Shown here in pieces: positions 1 to 7,673 of a stretch of DNA of 64,000 nt (position 1 is its first letter; every line of letters starts with the position of its first letter). Position numbers and translations under genes: made by a program. The notes under the pieces are model-generated. The model did no database searches and had not been told where the DNA came from. It saw nothing but the letters and a program-made list of their open reading frames with translations. The stretch lies in the NCBI GenBank assembly GCA_025517565.1, contig JAOPKD010000005.1, positions 62,001 to 126,000 on the forward strand, in the 5' to 3' direction. The DNA is from Halapricum hydrolyticum. GTDB taxonomy: Archaea > Halobacteriota > Halobacteria > Halobacteriales > Haloarculaceae.

Positions 1-564
1 GACGCCGCTGGGCGGGTCGATCCCGACCTCACGGAACTGCTCGGCGTTGAGTAGCGGTTCCTCGACGGCTTCCCGAACCTCGCGGATCTGGCTTTCGAGC
101 CCGCCGATGTCGTCGTAGGTCACGTCGGGCGACGAATCGATCTGCATTGCCTGCGCGCGGGCGTCAGTCTCGCTTTCGAGGGTCTGTTTGACCGTAAACG
201 AGTCGTTGATCGCGACCCGGTCGCCGGCGTCGATCTCCGAGCGCAACTGCGGCGACACCTCTGTCAGCACTTCCTGGTTGTTCCCGTGCTGTTTGATCAC
301 GACACCATCGTCCAGCAACTCCTCGGCCGTCGCGATGTACAGCGACGAGGTCTTGAGCGTCTCGTTCTGGCGCTCGAGTTTGTCGACTTGCTCGATCAGG
401 TCGTCCTGGCGCTCTTTGGCCGCGGTCAGTTGCTGTTGGAGCTCACGGTTCACCCGCTGGACCTCTGAGAAGTGTTCGTGCAGCGCCGCCAGTCGTTCGG
501 ACGGCGACATGTCGGGATCGAGATCCAGGGTAGGTCGGTCCGGGAGCGAGGGACTGCGAGACAT
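1..564 (-). CDS. pan: Proteasome-activating nucleotidase (PAN), 5' part only
   Basis: The first 188 codons are present and the gene runs off the left edge. PAN is the hexameric AAA+ ATPase that unfolds substrates and feeds them to the archaeal 20S proteasome. The visible part has an N-terminal coiled coil (about residues 17-65, rich in Leu/Glu/Gln heptads), then an OB-like domain (about 70-140) and the start of the AAA+ module with the family motif YDDIGGL. The Walker motifs lie outside the window. The start at 564 is the first Met of the coiled-coil-bearing frame. A long palindrome lies about 43 bp upstream. Family assignment rests on domain order and the motif. Confidence 0.88.
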   Translation of the reverse strand, partial: MSRSPSLPDRPTLDLDPDMSPSERLAALHEHFSEVQRVNRELQQQLTAAKERQDDLIEQVDKLERQNETLKTSSLYIATAEELLDDGVVIKQHGNNQEVLTEVSPQLRSEIDAGDRVAINDSFTVKQTLESETDARAQAMQIDSSPDVTYDDIGGLESQIREVREAVEEPLLNAEQFREVGIDPPSGV

Positions 565-606
565 CTGGTAGTGGATCTATTCGATACAGGGAAAAGTGCC
601 TTTGGG

Positions 607-638
607 TCGCGGTTGCAGTATCGATACCGCAACCGCGA
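607..638. promoter_or_regulatory. Near-perfect 32-bp palindrome upstream of PAN
   Basis: Arms TCGCGGTTGC and GCAACCGCGA flank a further palindromic core GTATCGATAC, with only one mismatched pair between arm and core. It sits between the PAN start and the 3' end of the peptidase gene. It could be an operator for PAN, a dyad in the PAN leader or part of a terminator. Position favours regulation of PAN, but no factor can be named. Confidence 0.4.
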
Positions 639-645
639 GTGAACA

Positions 646-669
646 GCCTCGGGCACGGTGGCCCGAGGC
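646..669 (-). terminator. Stem-loop directly after the pepF stop
   Basis: A perfect 9-bp inverted repeat (GCCTCGGGC and GCCCGAGGC, loop ACGGTG) abuts the stop codon of the minus-strand peptidase gene. Its position fits a transcript 3' end. No long T-run follows, so the termination role is inferred. Confidence 0.4.
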
Positions 670-2466
670 CTAGAGCAGCGATTCCATCTCCGCGAGGTAC
701 TCGGCGTAGATGTCGGTCGCCGCCTCGACCGGGTCGGGTTCGGCCATGTCGACGCCGGCGTCGCGCAGCAGTTCCAGCGGGTAGGCCCGCGATCCCTGCG
801 AGAGGAACTCGATATAGCGGTCGGCCGCGTCGGGGTCGTCCCCGTCGAGGATCGACTCGACCAGTGCGGCCGCCGCCGAGATGCCGGTGGCGTACTGGTA
901 GACGTAGAACGCCCGGTAGAAGTGCGGAATGCGCATCCACTCGCGAGCGATCCGGTCGTCGAGCTCCGCGGGTTCGTAGTACTCGCCTTTGAGGTCGGCG
1001 TAGATCCCGTCGAGTCGCTCGGCGGTCAGCGCCTCGCCAGCCTCGGCGAGTTCGTGGGTTCGCTGCTCGAACTCCGCGAACATCGTCTGGCGATACAGCG
1101 TCGAACGGAACCGTTCGAGGTACTCGTTGAGGACGTGCCGGCGCAACCGATCGTCGTCGACGGTCTCCAGCAGGTGGTGGGTCAGCAGCGTCTCGTTGAC
1201 CGTCGAGGCCACCTCGGCGGTGAATATCTCGTAGTCGGCGTAGACGAAGGGTTGCTCGTCGCTGGTGTACTCGCTGTGCAGCGAGTGACCCAGTTCGTGG
1301 GCCAGCGTGTACATCGACTCGACGTCGTCCTGGTAGTTCATCAGGATGTACGGCTGGGACTCGTAAGTGCCGCCGGAATAGGCCCCCGACTGCTTGCCGC
1401 GGGTCTCGTAGACGTCGACCCACCGGGATTCGAGTCCCTCCGCGAGTCGCGACTGGTAGTCCTCGCCCAGCGGCGCGACGGCCTCGGTGACGTACTCGCA
1501 GGCCTGCTCGTACTCGATCTCGGGGCTCTCGGTCTCCGTCAGCGGGACGTACAGGTCCCACATCCGCAACCCGTCGCCGTCGATCACCTGCCGCTTGAGG
1601 TCAGCGTGGTGGTGTAGTGCATCGAGGTTGTCCCGGACGGTCTCGACGAGCGTATCGTAGACCTCTGTCGGGACGTTCGGCCCGTCCAGCGCGGCCTCGC
1701 GAGCGGTCTCGTAGTTCCGCGCCCGCGCGGTCTTGACGTCGGTCTTGACGCTGTTCTTGTGGGCCGCACCGACGGCGTTGCGGAGCGTCTCCCACTCGTC
1801 GTAGAACTGTTCGTAGACCTCTCGGCGGAACGCACGGTCCTGGCGTTTCTGCAGGGTCGTGAAGTTGTTGAGCGTGATCTCGACTGGCTCGTCCTCCTGC
1901 GGGTCCTCGACGCTCGGGAAGGACATGTCCGCGTTGGCCAGCATGTTGTACACCTCGGACGGTGCACCCAGAACCTCGCCAAGGTCCGCCAGCAACTCTT
2001 CGACCTCTGCCGAGCGGGTGTGGTCTTTCATCCGGAGAACGTCGTCGAAGTAGTGTTCGTACTCTTCGAGATCCGGCTCTTCCGCGATCATCGCCTCGAT
2101 CTCCTCGCGGGTACAGCTCTGGATTTCCGGGTCGAGGAAGCTCGCGGCGCTGCTGGCTTGCGAGTGCAGCGACTGGGAGCGGGCGAAAAGTGCCTGATAG
2201 TCGCTGTCACGGGTGTCCTCGTCGCGGCGCATCCGGGCGTAGGCGACGACGTTCTCGACCTGTCGCATCACCGTCTCGAAGGTCTCCAGGGTGTCGAGCA
2301 GCGTCGCGGCGTCTTCGGTAGCTCGTCCCTCATAGGCGGCCAGGTCGCCGATCAGTTCGCTTGCCTGCTCGAAGGCGTCCTCCCACTCGTCGTCGTCGGC
2401 ATACAGCGCTTCGAGGTCCCACGTGTACTCCGTGTCGACGTCGCTTCGTTCCGGTACCGAACTCAT
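670..2466 (-). CDS. pepF: Oligoendopeptidase F, M3B family metallopeptidase
   Basis: A 598-residue cytosolic zinc peptidase expected to cleave short peptides, plausibly downstream of the proteasome whose ATPase is encoded next door. The zinc site HELGH is at residues 390-394 in the context LAHELGHSLHSEY. The third-ligand region, FTAEVAS, follows about 25 residues later, as in M3 enzymes. Length matches PepF (about 600). There is no signal peptide. The start at 2466 is supported by a TATA-like box about 28 bp upstream, which suggests a leaderless transcript. Transcribed in the same direction as PAN but separated from it by two dyads. Confidence 0.93.
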   Translation of the reverse strand: MSSVPERSDVDTEYTWDLEALYADDDEWEDAFEQASELIGDLAAYEGRATEDAATLLDTLETFETVMRQVENVVAYARMRRDEDTRDSDYQALFARSQSLHSQASSAASFLDPEIQSCTREEIEAMIAEEPDLEEYEHYFDDVLRMKDHTRSAEVEELLADLGEVLGAPSEVYNMLANADMSFPSVEDPQEDEPVEITLNNFTTLQKRQDRAFRREVYEQFYDEWETLRNAVGAAHKNSVKTDVKTARARNYETAREAALDGPNVPTEVYDTLVETVRDNLDALHHHADLKRQVIDGDGLRMWDLYVPLTETESPEIEYEQACEYVTEAVAPLGEDYQSRLAEGLESRWVDVYETRGKQSGAYSGGTYESQPYILMNYQDDVESMYTLAHELGHSLHSEYTSDEQPFVYADYEIFTAEVASTVNETLLTHHLLETVDDDRLRRHVLNEYLERFRSTLYRQTMFAEFEQRTHELAEAGEALTAERLDGIYADLKGEYYEPAELDDRIAREWMRIPHFYRAFYVYQYATGISAAAALVESILDGDDPDAADRYIEFLSQGSRAYPLELLRDAGVDMAEPDPVEAATDIYAEYLAEMESLL

Positions 2467-2491
2467 GACCCCGCCTTAGGACGGCGGGCCC

Positions 2492-2497
2492 CTAATA
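2492..2497 (-). promoter_or_regulatory. Probable TATA box of pepF
   Basis: On the minus strand TATTAG is centred about 28 bp ahead of the pepF ATG, the usual spacing for a leaderless haloarchaeal transcript. A 6-bp dyad (2470-2475 with 2483-2488) lies between box and start and could be an operator. The box overlaps a 14-bp match to the terminal repeat of the element at 23683. Confidence 0.4.
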
Positions 2498-2596
2498 CTG
2501 CCGGCTGTCGCCTCAGAAACACGTGGACGCTACGAGGACTGCCCATCGAGGTCGCCGCCGCGACAAGCGTGAAGACGATCACTCCCGCCCCGTTTG

Positions 2597-2678
2597 ATAG
2601 TGACTGCTGTAAGTCTGTTCCGGATCAACCGCCCGACTGCAGGCGATCGCAGCGGTAAATTGTTACAGCAGTCACTAT
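2597..2678. repeat. 82-bp element with perfect 16-bp terminal inverted repeats (MITE-like)
   Basis: ATAGTGACTGCTGTAA at 2597-2612 is repeated as its exact reverse complement at 2663-2678. There is no coding capacity. Ends and size resemble two other elements at 23683-23759 and 42929-43005, which begin ATACTG. It is read as a miniature, non-autonomous inverted-repeat element. The parent transposase is not in the window. Confidence 0.55.
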
Positions 2679-2679
2679 G

Positions 2680-3077
2680 ACACAGGCAGTCGCTCTCCGC
2701 GAGCTAGAGGAGCAAGAGGGCAGTCTATCTTCCAACAGCGAGAGAATCCCGGCGTTTACGCCGGGCGTGAATCGCGTCACAGCGGCACATTTTTGCCTGC
2801 CGCGCCCGTTTGCACACCCAACCGAGGCGGCACGGCCGCCCCCATGTCGAGACAATTGGACAATTTCGGGATTCCAGCCCGACTCTCGCAAGGTATCCCT
2901 TGCGGGAGCGGCGAGGATACCGACAGAAAACAACAAGGTACCTCCGAATCCCCTACGGGATAGGAGTAACGGGGGCGTGGCACTCCCTGCACTCGTCGGT
3001 GTGCGAACGTAAGTTCCCAACGCTTCCGCTTTCGGCGGTGAGGGGAAGCCGCGCCGTGAACGGCGCGGAGGATGTCA
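2680..3077 (+). mobile_element. Probable decayed 3' end of an IS1341-type (tnpB) element
   Basis: No intact gene is present in this island. A short plus-strand reading (about 2928-2990) gives NPLRDRSNGGVALPA, reminiscent of the C-terminal tail of haloarchaeal TnpB proteins. It is followed by a perfect 8-bp hairpin at 3049-3068 (CCGCGCCG, loop TGAA, CGGCGCGG) and then AGGATGTCA, an arrangement I associate with right ends of haloarchaeal IS1341-type elements. A second perfect 7-bp hairpin lies at 2748-2765 (CCCGGCG, TTTA, CGCCGGG). The call is from remembered pattern and needs a database comparison. Confidence 0.35.
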
Positions 3078-3104
3078 CCGCGCGAATCCCGCCGAACAGA
3101 GAAC

Positions 3105-4217
3105 ATGATCTACCTGGACCACGCAGCGACGACGCACCCACACCGGGATGTCGGCGAATCGATGCAGCCGTACCTTGAGACGCACTACCACAACCCATCC
3201 GCAAGCTACGCCACCGAAGAGACGAGTGCCGTCGCGAACGCCCGTCAATCGGTCGCGGAGCTGCTCGGAGCGACTCCCGAACGCGTGGTGTTCACCGGCG
3301 GCGGCAGTGAGGCCGACAACCTCGCGATCAAGGGAGCTATCGACGCGGCCGATGGCGAGCACGTCGTCACGACGACGATCGAGCACTCGGCAGTGATCGA
3401 GACCTGTGACTGGCTCGAAGAGAACGGCGTCGACGTCACTCGGGTTCAGCCGGGCGAAGACGGCCGCGTCGATCCCGCCGACGTCGAAGACGCGATCCGG
3501 CCGGAGACGACGATCGTATCGGTCATGCACGCCAACAACGAGACTGGCGTGATCCAGCCGCTCGAGGCTATCGGCGAGATCACCGACGAGTACGACGTGC
3601 GCTTTCACTCAGACACGGTCCAGTCGGCCGGCAAGATCCCGATCGACGTGGACGACCTCGGCCTCGACATGGCGAGTCTGAGCGCACACAAGTTCTACGG
3701 CCCGAACGGCGTCGGTGCACTCTACGTTCGGGACGGTGTCGAACTGGAACCGCTAATCCACGGCGGCGGCCAGGAGTTCGGCCTCCGGAGCGGTACCGAG
3801 AACGTCGCAGGGCTCGTCGGCATGGGAACCGCCGCGGATCTCGCAGTTGCCGATCTGGAGGAGCGTCGCGAGCGGCTGACCGATCTGCGAGCGGAGTTCG
3901 TCGCGAGAGTAACCGGCTTCGCGGACGCGAAGTTGATCGGCCACCCCGAACGGCGACTGCCGGGGTACGCGATGCTGTGTTTCCCGAATCGGACCGGTTC
4001 GGATCTGATCGACGCGCTGGCCGAGCGAGACATCGCTGTATCGGGCGGATCAGCCTGTCACTCGGGCGATCCGTCCCCGTCCCGGGTGCTCCTGGAAATG
4101 GGCATCGATCCGGAGCTGTCGCTCGGTGCCGTCCGGTTTTCGATGGGGAGAGCCACGACTGAGAACGACGTCGAGCGTGTCACCGAAGCGCTTAGAGAGA
4201 TCCTGAAGTCCGCGTGA
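3105..4217 (+). CDS. nifS: Cysteine desulfurase, NifS/IscS type
   Basis: A 370-residue PLP enzyme that moves sulfur from cysteine to an enzyme persulfide for Fe-S clusters or tRNA thiolation. Visible residues are the N-terminal MIYLDHAATT, His94 over the cofactor, Asp170, the PLP lysine K196 in LSAHKFYGPNG, and the catalytic Cys318 in GGSACHSG. These features are typical of the NifS/IscS group. The start at 3105 is chosen over the upstream in-frame ATG at 3072 because the family begins at this point. It is far from the suf operon (33258-36871), so whether it supplies Suf is unknown. The likely IS remnant lies just upstream. Confidence 0.93.
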   Translation: MIYLDHAATTHPHRDVGESMQPYLETHYHNPSASYATEETSAVANARQSVAELLGATPERVVFTGGGSEADNLAIKGAIDAADGEHVVTTTIEHSAVIETCDWLEENGVDVTRVQPGEDGRVDPADVEDAIRPETTIVSVMHANNETGVIQPLEAIGEITDEYDVRFHSDTVQSAGKIPIDVDDLGLDMASLSAHKFYGPNGVGALYVRDGVELEPLIHGGGQEFGLRSGTENVAGLVGMGTAADLAVADLEERRERLTDLRAEFVARVTGFADAKLIGHPERRLPGYAMLCFPNRTGSDLIDALAERDIAVSGGSACHSGDPSPSRVLLEMGIDPELSLGAVRFSMGRATTENDVERVTEALREILKSA

Positions 4218-4301
4218 ACGCCGGGGCTGTCACGCTGGTTCGCTATCACGTGCTTCGGAATCCAGGGGAGTTTTTTGGTCCCCCCGCTCGACGCACCCTC
4301 C

Positions 4302-5633
4302 ATGGACGAACGGGTGGCGCGCGCTCTCGGGACGGTCTGGCAGTCCGACCGACCCTGGCGTGTGTTGACCACGCTGGCGGAGTTCGAGGACCGACTCGGG
4401 GGGCATCCGGGCGAGAAACGCGCGGCGGAGTTCCTGAGCGACGAACTCGTCGACGTGGGCGTCGAGGACGTCCGCCAGGAGTCGTTCGCGATCCCAGAGT
4501 GGACGCGCGGCGAGACGTCACTTCTAGTCCACGTCCACAGCCGGGACCGCGAGCGGACCTTCGAGGCCCGGGCGCTGCCGTACTGTCCGGAGGCGACCGT
4601 CGAAGCACCGCTGGTCGACGTCGGGTACGGCACGCCGGAGGAACTCGACGACAGCGACGTCGAAGACGCGATCGTCGTCGCGAGTGCGGCCACGCCGCCG
4701 TCGGCCGATCGGTTCGTCCATCGGACCGAAAAGATCGGCCACGCCGCCGAACGTGGGGCGACGGGGTTCATCTTCGCGAACCACCGACCCGGACAGCTCC
4801 CGCCGACCGGATCGCTCCGGGTCGGCGACACCTTGCCTGCGGTGGGAGTCAGCTACGAGACCGGCGAGTGGCTCCGCGAGTACGCCCGGGAAGGCGCGGC
4901 CGCTAGACTGAACGTCACTGCGTCGGTCGAACCGGGAACGAGCCAGAACGTCCGTGGCCGGTTCGGCCCCGAGACCGACGCGGCCGTACTCCTGCTCGCT
5001 CACTACGACGCCCACGACGTCGGGGAAGGCGCGCTCGACAACGGCTGTGGCGTCGCCGTGCTGCTGTCCGTGGTCGGGGCACTGCAAGACCTGGAGATAG
5101 ATCGCGGGATCGAGATCGGCCTGGTCGGCTGTGAGGAGCTTGGACTGCAGGGTAGTGAGACGCTAGCAGCGAACGTCGACGCCGGGGACGTGCATGCGGT
5201 CGTCAATCTCGACGGGGTCGGCCGCAAGCGGACGATCCAGGCACTGACACACGGCAGCGACCAGCTCGGCACGCTTGCGGCGGAGACGTTCGACGCGGTC
5301 GGACATCCCCTCGAAATACAGGAGCGACCCCACCCCTACAGCGACCACTGGCCGTTCCTGCGTCAGGGGATCCCGGCGCTGCAAATCCACAGCCAGACCG
5401 AAGACGAGACCGGGCCCTGGGAGCGGGGCTGGACGCACACGCGTGCAGATACGCGGGACAAGGTCGACCGGCGAACGCTCCGCGAGCACGCGATGCTGGT
5501 GACCCTGCTCGTCGCCGTGCTGGCCGGTACCGACCTGGATCGGATCGACCCCGACCGGCTGCGATCCGACCTTTCGGATGCAGAACCCAGTATGCGGGCC
5601 GCCGGTGTCTGGCCCGACGCGTGGAGCGGGTGA
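4302..5633 (+). CDS. M28-family zinc aminopeptidase with PA-like insert
   Basis: 443 residues. M28 enzymes use two zinc ions to remove N-terminal residues. Likely metal ligands are H234 (LLAHYDAHD), D246 (GALDNGCG), the Glu pair at 278-279 (GCEELGLQGS), D304 (NLDGVG) and a C-terminal His in the stretch PYSDHWPFLRQG. Residues about 100-190 look like a protease-associated domain inserted before the catalytic core. No convincing signal peptide is seen, so a cytosolic location is likely. The ATG at 4302 is preferred over an in-frame TTG at 4275 because the conserved sequence begins there. It follows the desulfurase after about 85 bp. Confidence 0.88.
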   Translation: MDERVARALGTVWQSDRPWRVLTTLAEFEDRLGGHPGEKRAAEFLSDELVDVGVEDVRQESFAIPEWTRGETSLLVHVHSRDRERTFEARALPYCPEATVEAPLVDVGYGTPEELDDSDVEDAIVVASAATPPSADRFVHRTEKIGHAAERGATGFIFANHRPGQLPPTGSLRVGDTLPAVGVSYETGEWLREYAREGAAARLNVTASVEPGTSQNVRGRFGPETDAAVLLLAHYDAHDVGEGALDNGCGVAVLLSVVGALQDLEIDRGIEIGLVGCEELGLQGSETLAANVDAGDVHAVVNLDGVGRKRTIQALTHGSDQLGTLAAETFDAVGHPLEIQERPHPYSDHWPFLRQGIPALQIHSQTEDETGPWERGWTHTRADTRDKVDRRTLREHAMLVTLLVAVLAGTDLDRIDPDRLRSDLSDAEPSMRAAGVWPDAWSG

Positions 5634-5822
5634 CGGCGACGGGGTCACGAGGTCGAACGGCTCGCGAACGGCCGCGAAACGCCACTGGAACACACGATCA
5701 GGGTCGGCCGCTGGACCGTCAGGTGGATCGCCGAAGCGCTCGACGGATCGACCGGTTTTGAATCCATCGAGGGAACCTGTGCTACCCGCTCGCTTCCACG
5801 GGCTGCGGAAACCGGTCAATAG

Positions 5823-5861
5823 TGTTGTTCATACTGTGCACAACAGTCGGAAGAGTAAACT
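5823..5861 (+). promoter_or_regulatory. Dyad and TATA-like promoter of the DUF1684 gene
   Basis: TGTTGT and ACAACA form a dyad with an 11-bp spacer (5823-5845). It is followed by a TAAAC box centred about 29 bp before the ATG at 5885, which suits a leaderless start. The dyad just upstream of the box could bind a regulator. The 5634-5822 stretch before it shows nothing else recognisable. Confidence 0.38.
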
Positions 5862-5884
5862 GGCTCCTCACCGTAGCCGCGGGT

Positions 5885-6445
5885 ATGAGCGACGACTGGC
5901 AAAGCGAGTTAGAACAGCAGCGCGAACAGAAAGAGCAGTACTTCGCCTCGCACCCGCGGTCGCCGATCCCGAACCACGCCGATTTCGCGGGGCTCGACTA
6001 TTATCCGATCGATCCCGACTACCGGTTCGAACTCGACCTGCACGAACACGACGACAAGGAGCGGATCACCGTCGAGACGACCGCCGACGGAAGTCAGGAG
6101 TACGTCCGATACGGCGAGTTCCGCCTTGAGGTCGACGGCGAGGAAGTGACGCTGCAGGCCTACCAGCCGGTCGGCGGCGAGGACCGGCTGTGGGTACCGT
6201 TCCGCGATGAGACCAACGACGAGGAGACCTACGGTGCGGGTCGATACATCGACCTCGAACCGGGGCACGACCGGACGGACGACGGGACGTGGATTCTCGA
6301 TCTCAACGAGGCGTACAACCCCACCTGCGCGTACAACGAGGCCTACGAGTGCCCGCTGATCCCGATGGAAAACTGGCTCGACATCCCGATCAAGGCCGGT
6401 GAGAAAGCGTATCCGGGCGAGCCGGTCGGTCACTCCCACCACTGA
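5885..6445 (+). CDS. DUF1684 family protein
   Basis: 186 residues with the DUF1684 pattern: an aromatic-rich beta protein with DYYPIDPDYRF near residue 40, PVGGEDRLWVPFRDETN in the middle and the C-terminal signature LDLNEAYNPTCAYNEAYECP. The biochemical function of this family is unknown. Two cysteines in the C-terminal motif are conserved in the family as I know it. No signal peptide or membrane segment. The start at 5885 is favoured by the promoter placed about 29 bp upstream, over a TTG at 5822. Confidence 0.85.
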   Translation: MSDDWQSELEQQREQKEQYFASHPRSPIPNHADFAGLDYYPIDPDYRFELDLHEHDDKERITVETTADGSQEYVRYGEFRLEVDGEEVTLQAYQPVGGEDRLWVPFRDETNDEETYGAGRYIDLEPGHDRTDDGTWILDLNEAYNPTCAYNEAYECPLIPMENWLDIPIKAGEKAYPGEPVGHSHH

Positions 6446-6458
6446 TCGCGCTTTTTCG

Positions 6459-7616
6459 TCACTCGACACCGAAGCCGACAGCGTTGGCGTCCTGTCTTGC
6501 CCGTTGTGCGGCCTCGTCGATATCGAACTCCCGAACGATCTCGCCGTCCCGGACTAGCGGCTTCAGCAGCGACTCGCCGTCGACGGGGCCCGGTCGGTCG
6601 GTCAGGCCGATGTGGTGGCTGCCGTCCGGCGTCCGGTAGGCGTCTTTGACGCCAGTCAACTTGCCGCGCTTGGAGATCGGTTCGCCGTCGACCTCGACGA
6701 TGTCCAGCGCGAAGTCGACCGGATCGGCGTTGCTGACGTATCCACCGACGCCGAAGCCGTCGGCGACGTCACGGAGATGGCGGAGTTCTTCGGGCCCGAG
6801 CCCGCCGCTGACGAACACGCCGACGTCGTCGTGTCCGCGGGCGTCCAGTTCCCACTTGACCTCGCGGACGATGTGACGGAAGTCGCCGCGACGCGAACTG
6901 GTCGTGTCGAGTCGGACGCTATCGAGATCCTCGACCGCCTCGACTGCCCTGAGCGTCTCGTCGACCTCGTCGGTGAAGGTGTCACAGAGCGCGACCCGCG
7001 GGACGTCCGCCGGGACGGCCTCGTCGAAGGCACGCCAGGCTGCTTCCTGCTCGCCGCGACCGAAACACAGAAGCAGCGCATGCGGCATCGTCCCGCCGGC
7101 CTCCCGGTCGATCATCTCGCCCGCTGCGACGTTGGAGATGCCGTCGAGGTCACCGATCAGGGCGCTGCGCTCGACGACGGGCGCGATCGTGGGATGGACG
7201 TGTCGGGATCCGAAGCTCAGCACCGTCGAGTCGGGCGCGGCGAGCCTGGCGCGCAACGCATTGGTCGCGATACCGCTGGCGTGGGAGAGAAAGCCCAGGA
7301 GTGCCGTCTCGAAGCGACAGAAATCCAGGTACTTGCCCTCGATGCGAGCGACGGGTCCGCCGTCGAACAGCTGTCCCTCCGGCAGCGCGTCGACGTCGAC
7401 CGGGAGGTCCTCGAAGAGGTGCGCGAGGTCCTTCACCCCGGCCAGCACTTCGAACTCGCCGGTCGGGAACTGATCGGCAGTCACCTCGGCGACGACGTGG
7501 GGGGTCTTGCCCGCGTGTTCGAGCGCCTCGACGGTGCGGTCGAAGTACGCATCGGTCACCCGTCCGTCCTGTATCGCCTCGCTGCCGAGAAAATCGAACG
7601 GCCCTGAGTCGGTCAT
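6459..7616 (-). CDS. pncB: Nicotinate phosphoribosyltransferase
   Basis: 385 residues. It joins nicotinate and PRPP to give nicotinate mononucleotide in NAD salvage. Supporting sequence includes GKYLDFCRFETALLGFLSH (substrate/PRPP region), FGSRHVHPTIAPVVERSALIG, RLDTTSSRRGDF, and the phosphate-binding FVSGGLGPEEL. The length matches the compact archaeal form. It converges with the DUF1684 gene, leaving 13 bp between stops. A nicotinamidase-like gene lies about 3.2 kb away at 10863, so the two could act in sequence from nicotinamide to NaMN. Confidence 0.88.
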   Translation of the reverse strand: MTDSGPFDFLGSEAIQDGRVTDAYFDRTVEALEHAGKTPHVVAEVTADQFPTGEFEVLAGVKDLAHLFEDLPVDVDALPEGQLFDGGPVARIEGKYLDFCRFETALLGFLSHASGIATNALRARLAAPDSTVLSFGSRHVHPTIAPVVERSALIGDLDGISNVAAGEMIDREAGGTMPHALLLCFGRGEQEAAWRAFDEAVPADVPRVALCDTFTDEVDETLRAVEAVEDLDSVRLDTTSSRRGDFRHIVREVKWELDARGHDDVGVFVSGGLGPEELRHLRDVADGFGVGGYVSNADPVDFALDIVEVDGEPISKRGKLTGVKDAYRTPDGSHHIGLTDRPGPVDGESLLKPLVRDGEIVREFDIDEAAQRARQDANAVGFGVE

Positions 7617-7673
7617 AGCGGCCTTACGGTCCAGCGGCGAAAAAAGGGTATCCTTTGTGGGCAGCGAGCGTCG

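Noticed and set aside
443..1617. Long open frames on both strands over the pepF gene
   Set aside because: They lie opposite or out of frame with a clear M3 peptidase, are Arg-rich rather than acidic, and have no recognisable motif. GC-rich DNA keeps such frames open.
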